DNA of 64,000 nucleotides from Bursaphelenchus xylophilus (lineage: Eukaryota; Nematoda; Chromadorea; Rhabditida; Aphelenchoididae): the NCBI GenBank assembly GCA_904066235.2, contig CAJFCV020000006.1, positions 10,788,001 through 10,852,000 of the forward strand, written 5' to 3'. The translations under genes and the position numbers were made by a program. The notes under the pieces are model-generated. The model worked only from the letters and a program-made list of their open reading frames with translations, was not told the DNA's origin and did not search any database. This document shows positions 1-9,883 of the stretch, one piece after another; position 1 is the stretch's first letter, and each line of letters starts with the position of its first letter.

Positions 1-1757
1 ACTTTTATGACGGGTATTGTGTTGACAGGACTGTTTACATTCGCCTCGAGGGGGCTCTTTTCGGTCGCTCTCAGCCCTCCGCCCAAACACGGGATTCATA
101 TTTTGGTTGGAGGATCCGATAAATTTTTTTTTATTTGGCAAGCTGCGCCCTTGGTTTTGAAAATTTTATTGCAGAAAAAATATAAAAGGTGCACACAACG
201 TATTTTAAAGATAATTTAGTAATTTTTAGTCAAAGTATCGATTCTTGAAATTTTTTGATTTGGCAGGCTGCGCCCTTGGTTTCGAATTTTTTTTTGACAA
301 AAAGATATGAAAGGTGCACACAACGTATTTTACGTTAATTTAGCAAGTTTTAGTCGAAACATACGAATTGGATTTTTTGATTTGGCAGGCTGCGCCCTTG
401 GCTTTGAAAATTTTTTGTAAAAAAAATATAAAAGGCGCAAGCAACGTATTTTACAGATAATTTAGAAATTTTTGGTTAAAACATGCGAATTGGAAATTTT
501 TTTATTTGGCAGGCTGCGCCCTTGGTTTTTGAAAATTTCATAACGAAAAAAGATGACTGGCGGAGACAACGTATATTACAGCTAATTTAGCAATTTTTAT
601 TCGAAACATCCGGATTCGAAATTTTTTATTTGGCAAGCTGCGCCCTGGGTTTTAAAATTTTTTGACAAAATTAAATTTTTCAACGGCAAGCAACGTATTT
701 TACATTTAATTTAGTAATTTTTAGTTAAAACATACTAATTTGTTACAAAGAGTAATCAACGTATTTTACAGCTAATTTTGCGATTTTTATTCAAAGCATC
801 CGGATTCGAAATTTTTTATTTGGCAGGCTGCGCCCTGGGTTTGAAAATTTTTTGATAAAATTAATCGCACAGTGAGGAACACCGTATTTTACTCTTCTTT
901 TTATCTTTTTCAACCCGATTTTCTAGAATCGAAATTTTTGATTTGGCAGACTGCGCCCTAGGCTTAGCAGAGATTCCAAGCGGAAGACAAAAAAAATATT
1001 CATACAGGACATTGCCGTATTTTACAAATAATATTTCCGTGAAGATTTCTTATTTGAATTCCCCGAGTTTAATTTTGGCAGCTTGCGCCCTAGGTTTCGG
1101 GATTATTATGGATAAAAGAGTATATAAAAAATAAAGCAAAATGCAGATTGCGTATTTTACAACTGCTTCCATTATTTCATTCAAAATTTCAAAAATCACC
1201 GTTTTTGCAGTCTGCAGGCCGCGCCCTAGGTTCATGAAAATCGCAAAACGAATAAAACCAATAAATTTTAATAACATATATGTACATCAGAGCTCGTCTT
1301 GAGGCATTTCCAACATTTTTCGTTTTTATTTCATCGCTTTTTAGACTGGGCAGGCTGCGCCCTAGGTTCATGAAAATCCCAAAACAAAAAAAACCAAAAA
1401 CTTTTATGACATATATGTACATTAGGGTCCGTTTTGAGACATTTCCAACCTTTTTTTCGTTTTTATTTCATCGCTTTTTAGACTCGGCAGGTTGCGCCCT
1501 AACTTCAAGAAAATCGCAAAATGAATCAAACTAATAAATTTTATTAACGGATATGTAGAAAAAAACCCATTTAGAGGCATTTACAGCCTTTTTTCTTTTT
1601 ATTTCATCGCTTTTTAGACTCGGCAGGCTGCGCCCTACATTTTTCCAAAAACTCCAAAAGCAGCGACAGAGATCGAAAAAACTGCTTTCAGCGTATTTTA
1701 CAAACATTTCAGAGTCGAAAAAAATCAACATCACATATTCTACATCCAAAAACAGGG
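1..1757. repeat. Tandem array, about 125-bp unit with GGCTGCGCCC core
   Basis: About twelve diverged units, each with a GGCAGGCTGCGCCCTTGG-like core (near 141, 266, 387, 512, 636, 824, 946, 1078, 1220, 1351, 1487 and 1626) and most with a CGTATTTTAC decamer half a unit later. Units become more diverged and CTAGG-ended to the right. The array starts before the window and stops just downstream of the MSP-domain gene. Short open frames across it are repeat translations, not genes. A single copy of the core recurs at about 9605 in the KICS2/degenerin intergenic region. Confidence 0.85.
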
Positions 1758-1810
1758 CATCAATTTCAATTGGATGTCAAGTACAATATAATTTTCCTGC
1801 AAGTATCGAA

Positions 1811-1816
1811 TTTATT
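1811..1816 (-). terminator. Poly(A) signal of the MSP-domain gene
   Basis: AATAAA on the minus strand, about 31 nt past the stop codon of the MSP-domain gene. Confidence 0.6.
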
Positions 1817-1846
1817 GCCTCCAAATGAACAGGACAGCCGGCCAGA

Positions 1847-4800
1847 TCACTTCTTGGCCGGCTTCTCGTCCTTCTTTTTCTCTTCCTTCTTCTCCTCCTT
1901 CTTCTTTTCGTCTTTTTCCTCCTTCTTCTCCTCTTTGGCCTCTTCCTTCTTCTCTTCCTCACCTTCCTCCTTCTTCTCTTCCTTCTTGTCCTCTTTTTTG
2001 GCCTCCTTCTTCTCTTCCGGCTTCTTTTCCTCTTTTTTCTCTTCTTTTTTGTCGTCCTTTTTCTTGCTATCCTTGGCTCCAGCATCTGAAAACGTACAAA
2101 TTATTCATGTCAAAGATCGATTTTGGATAAAAATCTCAAAAAATCTTAAACAAAAAGCTCAAAAAACATTTTTTTAGGCAAAAAGATCAAATTTCATCTT
2201 TTCCCCCAAAAACAGTCATCATTTGCACAAAAAATCCACATTTTCCCCAAAAAAATTATATTTTTCCGCAAAAAAATCATCATTTTCCTCAAAATAATAA
2301 TTTTTTCCCCAAAAAAAATTATCTTTTCCCCCAAAAAAGCCATCATTTGCACAAAAAATCCTCGTTTTTCCCAAAAAAATTATCTCTTCCCCCCAAAAAA
2401 TCATCATTTTCCCCACAAAAATCATTCATTTCCTCGAAAAAAGTAATCTTTTTGCTCAAAAACTCAGCTTTTTCCCAAAGAAACCCATCTTTTCCCTAAA
2501 AAATCCTCAAAAACCCATAAATTTTCCCCAAAAAATCATCATTTTCCCCACAAAAAACATTCATTTCCTCGAAAAAATCATCTTTCTGCTCAAAAATATC
2601 AGCTTTTTCCCCCAAAAAAAGCAATCTTTTTCCTCAAAATAATCATCTTTTTCCCCCAAAAAATCATCACTTTCCCGCAAAAAAATTATCTTTTTCCACA
2701 AAAATCATCATTTTCCCCACAAAAATCATTCATTTCCCCGAAAAAAATCATCTTTTTCCTCAAAATAATTATCGTTTTCTCCAAAAAAACCATCTTTTTC
2801 GCCTAAAAAATCATCACTTTCCCGCAAAAAAAATCGTCTTTCCCCTCAAAAAAGTCGTCTTTTCCCAAAAAAGTAATTTTTTGCTCAAAAATCAGCTTTT
2901 TCCCAAAATAAACCCATAATTTTTCCCCAAAAAAATCATCTTTTTGCTCAAAAAAATCTGCTTTTTTCCTCAAAAAATCATCATTTCCCCCAAAAAACCA
3001 TCATTTTTCCCCCAAAATAATCCTTTCCCCCAAAAAAATCCCCATTTTCCCCTCAAAATAATCCTCATTTTTCCCCAAAAACCCCCTCAAATTCCCTCGA
3101 AGCCTTTCCCGGACCTGCCGGATTCTTACCTTTGGGTGGGGCATTGGGGTCGACCGTCCACGGGGTGCCATCATTTTTGAGGAAAAGGCAGGGCAATCGG
3201 CGGACGCCGTCGGGTTTGGTCTCGGGCGTCCAGGCGGCGCGCGCCGTCTTCACGTCCTTGTCGGGGACGGTGTGGTAAACGGCGAAGAAGTGGCGGGTGG
3301 GGCCCATCTCTTTCAGCATGCAGATCACTTGGACCTTGACCGTTTGCTTGTCGTCCACGAAGCCGAGCGGCGGAGTCACCCGGAACACCTCGTTCGACGA
3401 GCATTTCACCTGAAATACGGGCCGATAAAAGGCTGAAAATTGAGGACAAATAAAGGAAAAAGAATAAAAAAGCAGTAAAAATGTATAAAACTAAATATTT
3501 TGTCGTTAAAACGCCAACAATCATCAAAAATAGCCGAAAAGTCATCAAAAACACCAAAATTTTAGTATTTATCCCCGAAAAACCATCAAAAAATTAAAAA
3601 TCTTAGTTTTTCGCCTAAAATACGGGAAGGTAATAAGCTGGAAATTGAATAAAAGTTAATAAAAAAGTATGATAAGGCCGTGAAAAGACATCAAATTGAA
3701 TATTTTGTCGTAAAATCGCCCAAAATCATAAAAAAAATCCCAAAAAATTAAAAATCTTAGTGTTTCACCTAAAACACGGGCCGATAAAAGGCTGAAAATT
3801 GAGGAAAAATAAATGAAAAAGAATAAAAAAGCAGTAAAAACACATAAATTTTAATATTTCTCCGAAAAATCGCCAAAAATCATCAAAAAATTTTAAATCT
3901 TACTTTTTCACCTAAAACACGGGCAGACAATAGGCTGGAAATTGAAGAAAGATTTATGAAAAAGTATGTCAAGGCAGTAAACAAACAAAATTAAATAATT
4001 TTCCGGAAAATATTTGAAAAATCATCAAATATCGCCAAAAATCTCCAAAAATCTCCAAAAAATCAAAAATTTTAGTATTTAGTGTAAAATACGGATAGCC
4101 AAACTACGAAACGCTAAATAAAATCAAAGAAAACACCACCAAAACTCATTACAATCGCCTAAAACCAAACCTTTCTTCATAAAATTCACAAAAAATCATC
4201 AAAAAATCTACTACAATATCAGAAAAAGTACCCACCTTAAAAACCTGTCGCTTGCCGGTGTTGTTGGTTAAAGCCCATACCAAAATGCAAGGTTTGGTGA
4301 GCAGTTCATCGCTCTTGAAGATGGCACACCGATCCGGCTCCAGCTGCAATTTGAAGTCGGGTTCGCCGGCCTTGTTCGGAATAGGTCCGGCTGGAAAAAT
4401 CATGGATAATATAGAAAAATTTGGCCAAAAATTTAAATTTTTTCGTAAAACAAGTCTCTGAATAGCCCATAATTACCATTTCAAATAAATTTTTTTACCG
4501 ATTTTTTATACGAAAAAATCAAAATAAAAAAAAAAATTTTTTCAAATTTTCGTATCCAAAAAATCACACTCTTTTCCACACGATGAGTGTAACATTTCTA
4601 CAAAAAATCACTTTTTTCCCAGCGAAATCCGCAAAGATATACTCCAAAAACCAAACTTTCTCTGACCGCTCTCCTCATTTTCCGTGCTCTCTCCGAAAAG
4701 CATCGCTCAATATCTCGGTTCCCCCTGCAGATAAACGCCTCAAATTTTCAGGGATTTACCTATGCCCCATAGCGTAGTGGACGTTTTTGTCCCCACCCCG

Positions 4801-5853
4801 GTTTTGTCCCCAAGACGGTTTTGTCCCCAGGACGTTTTTGTCCCCACTTTTTTCGAGCCTTTTTGTCCCCAGACCGGTTTTGTCCCCAGGACGGTTTTGT
4901 CCCCACTTTTTTTATTTTTTTGTCCCCACGCCGGTTTTGTCCCCAGGACGTTTTTGTCCCCAAGCTGGATACTACGATTAAAAATTATGCATTCAGATGT
5001 TAATGCTGTTGGTTTGGTGCACAGTACTGCTCAAACAACTTGTTCTTAGCGCTTAGTACTGTATAGTACGAGGTGGTACTATATAGCACGAGGTAAAAAT
5101 TAAGCCATAACACGTCAATGCTATGGGTTTGAAGCCCAGTACTTCTCAAAAATGTGTTTTAGCACATGGTACTATTTAGCACGAATTTGTTTTTGCACAA
5201 AATGAACGTCTGATCAGTACTGCATACCAAAACAACGTCATTCACGCGTTATAGCTTAATTTTTACCTCGTGCTATATAGTACCACCTTGTACTATACAG
5301 TACCAAGTGCTAAAAACACATTTTTTGAGAAGTGCGGGGCTTCAAACCAACAGCATTAACGCGTTATGGCTTAATTTTTACCTCGTGCTATATAGTACCA
5401 CCTTGTACTATACAGTACCAAGTGCTAAGTACATGTTGTTTGAGCAGTACTGTGCACCAAACCAACAGCATTAACATCTGAATGCATAATTTTTGATTGT
5501 ACTATCCAGCTTGGGGACAAAAACGTCCTGGGGACAAAACCGGTCTGGGGACAAAAAGGCTCGAAAAAAGTGGGGACAAAAACGTCCTGGGGACAAAACC
5601 GGTCTGGGGACAAAAAGGCTCGAAAAAAGTGGGGACAAAAACGTCCTGGGGACAAAACCGTCTTGGGGACAAAACCGGGATGGGGACAAAACCGGGCCCA
5701 ATCGCCCCATAGAATAACTCTGTGCCAAATTTGAGACAAATCGGACAAAAAGCCCTCAGGCAATTTGCATATAAACTTACGGAGGTCCGCCGGCTTGTTT
5801 CCATCGGGTTTCGCATCGGCTTTTTTCTCCTCCGATTTCTTCGGATCGGCCAT
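1847..5853 (-). CDS. MSP-domain protein with Lys/Glu-rich C-terminal tail
   Basis: Four exons in consistent phase: 5853-5781, 4390-4236, 3409-3130 and 2085-1847, giving 248 residues. The N-terminus is short and charged (MADPKKSEEKK). Residues about 25-130 form an MSP/VAP-type immunoglobulin-like domain (DFKLQLEPDRCAIF, then LTNNTGKRQVFKV, FRVTPPLGFVDDKQTVKVQV). A proline/glycine-rich linker follows, then an almost pure Lys/Glu tail of about 79 residues ending KPAKK. MSP itself is about 127 residues and is the sperm cytoskeletal protein; relatives with extra tails include sperm fibre-associated proteins. I infer a cytoplasmic sperm or VAP-like role but cannot name an orthologue. No signal peptide or transmembrane segment is seen. 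All three introns are loaded with repeats. The start is the first ATG of a frame that continues in phase across every exon. Confidence 0.85.
2086..3129. repeat. MSP gene intron 3: TTTTCCCC/AAAAAA simple repeat
   Basis: From about 2170 to 3085 the intron is a degenerate short tandem repeat based on TCATCATTTTCCCCAAAAAA with a unit near 30 bp. Frames in it are not coding. The strand bias is complete: pyrimidine-rich stretches alternate with A-tracts on the plus strand. Confidence 0.75.
3410..4235. repeat. MSP gene intron 2: tandem units copying the 3' splice site
   Basis: Four to five units of about 145-200 bp. On the plus strand each contains CACCTAAAACACGGGCCGAT or a close variant, at about 3407, 3610, 3766, 3909 and 4078. 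The unit at 3407-3425 is the real acceptor and exon start (minus strand CGTATTTCAG then GTGAAA). The others read CGTGTTTTAGGTGAAA or similar, so they look like copies of the acceptor region. Confidence 0.7.
4391..5780. other. MSP gene intron 1: repeat fragment plus fold-back element
   Basis: The 1.39-kb intron holds a fragment of the CCGAGATATTCAACG fold-back family at about 4585-4755 and then the complete GTCCCC-armed fold-back listed separately. Confidence 0.7.
4783..5702. mobile_element. GTCCCC-armed fold-back element, copy 1
   Basis: Inverted repeat of about 920 bp. Each outer arm is a run of units of about 21 bp built on TTTTGTCCCCAGGACG (4783-4965, mirrored at 5510-5702). The interior is also palindromic, with mirrored tracts TGCATTCAGATGTTAATGC and GTACTATATAGCACGAGG. 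Copy 2 at 32277-33303 is very similar, including the interior. A diverged copy lies at 42676-43345. I see no transposase, so it is non-autonomous. Open frames such as repeated FVPRTVLSP strings are translations of the arms. Confidence 0.85.
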
Positions 5854-7551
5854 TTCTCAGCGGGATTGGAACTCGAGCCTAACTGAAATCAATTTTCCGT
5901 GTTGAAAATTTGCATAAATTTGAATATTGAAAAATTCACATTTTTGAAGAAAAATTGTGAAATTTTGAATTTTTCGGGCAAAAAATCGTGGGGATTTTTT
6001 CTACAATATTTTCTTCGGTCTTTTAACAGCACTTATTGGTACCTTCAGCGATTTTTTGATTAAAAAATGCCAAAAAAATAAAAACATCTCATTTTTCGTC
6101 CTTTTAAACCCCAAGAAATCACAAAAGCCCTTAGGCAATTTACTCTAAAATACGATTTATTCATTGTCTCAACTGCCTATCAACAAAAAATGTCAAAAAA
6201 CACCAAAAAATTCCAAAAAATCACCTAAAGAAACCTAAAGTAATGCCCCACGCAAAAACCCGTCTTACCGCAAATTCTCAGTTGCAATTCGAAGATTGGA
6301 AACCTGTCGAGACTTGAGTCACAACACGACTATAACCGAGCACGGAAACAGAGTGAGCGAAACAATGGAAATCCGTCGATTTTGAGGTTTTTGAGGGCAA
6401 AATTTGCATAAAACGTGCAAAAATTTAGGGCATTTTCTTTACTCTTCGTAGAAATTATTAAAATTCACGGTGTAAACTTTTCAGGAAAAATTTGAAAATT
6501 TTGGAAAATAATAGATTTTTAGGAGTTTTTTTTTGATGAAATAATATCGTGTATAGGGTTAAAATACTGTTTAGAGGAGTCAGAAATAAAATTCAATCCG
6601 TATTTCAGTGAAAAATTGGGGTATCTGACAAAAATTTTGTATACTCAGTTATGAAAGTATGCCTACCCCTTGGAAAATTGCAATATCTAGGGTTTGGTAA
6701 GCGCTATCAAAAAACTGCTAATGCCATTCGAAAGAGAAAGTCGAAAAACGTATTACCGCATGGAATCAGCCGGTGAAAATTGCAAATATTTTAATATTTT
6801 TGACCATTTCAAAAGTATACCTACCCTGATGATTTTTTGGCCAATCTGGCTCGGATTTTAGACTAAACCTACTCCCATTTCATTCCATCGTGTACCCTAT
6901 AGTAAGAAAAAGTGTCTTACATTCATTTCTGTTTCACTTTATCCACGTAGTGCGTTTGCGAGCCATCTCTGACTTTGTACATGAGGTTAGTGCAGTCAGA
7001 GAAATAGAAATGAATGTAATACAATTTTTCTCACTATAGGGTACACAATGGAATGAAATGGGGGTAGATAAGTTCAAAATCCGAGCCAGATTGGCCAAAA
7101 AAATCGTCAGGCGTAGGTATACTTTTGAAACGGTATAAAATATTAAAATGGTTGCGATTTTCATCGGCTGATTCCACGCGGTAATACGTTTTTCAACATG
7201 CTCTTTCGAATGGCATTAGCAGTTTTTTGATAGCTCTTACCAAACCCTAGATATTGCAATTTTCCAAGGGGTAGGTATACTTTCGTAACGCATAAAATTT
7301 TTGTCAGAAACCCCAATTTTTCACTGAAATACGGATTGAATTTTATTTCCAAATCCTCTAGATAGTATTTTAACCCTATACGCGATATTACTTCATCAAA
7401 AAAACTCCAAAAATTTATAATCTTCCAAAATTTTGAATTTTTCCTCACAAAATTGCAAAAAAACCTCAAAAATCCCTCAAACCTTTTCCAAAAAAAATTT
7501 AAAATTCTCCATAATCCTTTATACATCAAATAAAATATATATTTACATTTC
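5854..7551. repeat. KICS2-MSP intergenic region with long inverted repeat
   Basis: About 600 bp of AT-rich DNA upstream of the MSP gene shows nothing recognisable. From about 6480 to 6930 and from 7005 to 7460 lie two arms of a 450-bp inverted repeat centred near 6967. Mirrored landmarks are CAATATCTAGGGTTTGGTAA and AAAAGTATACCTACC. There are substitutions and small gaps between arms, so it is not a recent insertion. The small open frames in it are not coding. Confidence 0.8.
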
Positions 7552-9541
7552 CTAATTTTTATGACATTGCCTTAGGTCATTGATAAGACTGATCAATCTT
7601 AGGCCATCCAACACGTCTCTGAACATTTGCTGGACATTCTGATCCTTCTCCGAGACTTTACGATTAAACACGGCGGTGAAATGGACATTCTTCTCCACCA
7701 GGACAGTAAAATACGTCTAAAATACGACTTGACTTTCGATGTGAACGAACCTAAAATTCGAAAAAAACAAAGCAAAAACAACTCACAATATTGCTTCGTC
7801 CATCAAAGTAGTGGCGTACTCTTTCGTCGGAACCATTTCTTTCGGCCGAATCCTGGATCAGCGATATTATACTTGGGTGCAACGTGTCGAAAAGTTTTTG
7901 ATCGTTAGGGTATCGAAAAAGCGCTGGGTAAATTCCATGTCTCCCGTTGATTGGCTCGAGATTATCCGGGCCAAAGCGGGTGATCACGTTTTTATAGCCG
8001 AATCCTGGAATAATTATATTGCAGTAGGTGAGAAGGAGGAATTTTTGGTAAAATACGGGGTTCACAAATCTCGTTATGATTAAAACTCGATTTCAGATCT
8101 CAGAAATAATTTGTTGAGCTCAAAAAACTAACAAAATGTATTATTTTAGTATAACATTAGACCTAAAGTAATATAATTTTTTTGTCGGAACATTATCAAA
8201 TGTTGTGTAAAATACGTAACGGCCCGTATTTAGAACATTTTAAAACCAAATCAGAGAAAAATAATTTTTAAAAATCAATTTTTTGCAAAAAATTACCTTA
8301 TTTTACCTAAAATAAGGTAATTTCTCTCTTAAAACTCGATTTTCCTCAAAAAAATTTCCCCAAATTAAAACTACAACCTCTCCTCACCATAAAAATCCTC
8401 GTTGACACCCATTCGATTCAACAACAAGCAAATCATATGCGAATTTACCCGTCTCGCATAGGACAAGATGCTTTGAAGGAAACTCGGCTGCGCAGAAAGC
8501 AAACTCTTCATCTCACTGGACGGAATGTGGATGGCGAACAAGTCATGAGAGTATAGACAAAGTTTGGCCAACAAAGTGTTGTAGAAAGTGGAGAACCAGC
8601 ACAATAAAAGCAATTTTGGCCCACACTTGGTCGTTTTGGCGAAGGCGAAGAGAAAAAAATGCGGCTTCGACGCCGACGCCTTGAATGGAACATGCGAAAA
8701 CCAGGTGGCCAAGTCGTGGGCCACCTCCTTGATCTGGATTAAACTCTCCACGAAGCTGACATCCAGCAAATCCGACTGAATTCGAAAGAATTTTCGGAGA
8801 ATGTCCAGCTCGGTTTTGACGGCTTTTAGTTGCGGAAGACGAATGTCGTTCTTCAAAACCTTCGCCATCGATTGATTGATCATATTGAGGTGTTGTCCGG
8901 CTTCTGTGACAGTCTGACGCCAGTTTTCGGCTAAAAATTTGAGGTTTTCGAGCAAAAGTTACATTATTCATGAGGAAATTCAAGAAAATTATCGAGAAAT
9001 GTCTCTTACTCGCTAAGAAAACGTAGAATTCGACTAGTTTAATTCGAATCGTACAAAGACAGATGAGTTGCTGCAGTAGCAACATGAATTCTTCGCAAGA
9101 TTCATTGGATTCCCCGAGCTTTTCGCATTCATCATAGCAGTTGTCTAGTTCATTTCTAAAATCAGAAAAAACGAATGGAAAAAGTCTTACTTTATAGTCA
9201 TATAGCCTTCTCGGACATGGTTGTCCTTCTTGAACGAAAATTTCGAGGAGAAAAAGGTCAGGGAGAAGTAATGGGATTCACTTGAGGCCAACTAAAATAA
9301 TATCAAAAATAATAAATTTTTTGAAAATTTCACGTACCTGGACAAGATTAGCTACCAAGCATTGCCATTGCTTGCAGCCAATGTACGCAGCTTGCGTTAG
9401 ACGTTGTTCTTCACAAAATTCTCGAGCCTTGTCAAATTGAAATTTGCTCAAGAAGTTGGAGAAGGTTTCAACTGAAGATTCGAGGTCAACACATCCTGTT
9501 GGGGGCTGCTTGGACGATGTGGAGGCTTCATCGGCACTCAT
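7552..9541 (-). CDS. KICS2 (C12orf66) homologue, KICSTOR complex subunit
   Basis: Six exons with agreeing phases: 9541-9338, 9291-9191, 9155-9010, 8930-8388, 8004-7787 and 7716-7552, giving 458 residues; human KICS2 is about 445. Recalled similarity runs end to end. The N-terminal helix FSNFLSKFQFDKAREF matches the FFSHLGIFSYDKA region. The middle has a run like HNEL and FFVQARMEIADFYE. The strongest block is PHFFLF...TLLAKLCLYSHD...SSEMKSLLS. The end contains YPALF, RVRHYFD and TYFTVLVEKNVHFTAVF. In mammals KICS2, with SZT2, KPTN and ITFG2, holds GATOR1 on the lysosome so that amino-acid loss represses TORC1. The start is the MSADEAS methionine; a second in-frame ATG lies at 9562. The 383-bp intron 4 holds no recognised element. 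The adjacent DEG/ENaC gene is divergent. Confidence 0.9.
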
Positions 9542-9883
9542 TTCACCCAATTTCGACCTCAAACTTCGAAATTTTCCATTTCGAAGAATAATATTTCCCC
9601 GCGAGCTGCGCCCTGGTCTGCAGTTGGAGAAGTCCGTTTTATACGATGAAACGTGCCCGAAATTTTTTATTTCTCTGGATACAGTATCCAGGTGCTTCCT
9701 ACAAGCTATTTCTGCTTTCCTACACTCGAGATTTGCGATGCACGGGAATTTACATCAAATTTTGTTCACCATGGAGATTGGCGGAAACGCGAATGCTCCA
9801 GATGGATAAATTTAATATTCACGACGGGATTTTTGATTCAAACGGGCCTCTAATCAATTTCTTGGGCACTTTATGAGGTCGGA
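9542..9883. promoter_or_regulatory. Bidirectional upstream region between KICS2 and DEG/ENaC A
   Basis: These 342 bp lie between two divergent start codons and should hold both promoters. Two motifs repeated elsewhere appear once each: GAGCTGCGCCCTGG at about 9602 (core of the array at 1-1757) and TTTTATACGATGAAACG at about 9638 (the motif around the kinase gene). No TATA box or trans-splice signal can be assigned. Short frames here are not convincing. Confidence 0.5.

Noticed and set aside
1777..2085. Arg/Lys-rich 102-residue minus-strand frame
   Set aside because: It is the out-of-phase reading of the last MSP-gene exon. The correct phase gives the Lys/Glu tail.
4760..5853. Repeated FVPRTVLSP or GTKPSWGQN peptides in several frames
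   Set aside because: They are translations of the GTCCCC minisatellite arms; the same occurs at 32131-33353.
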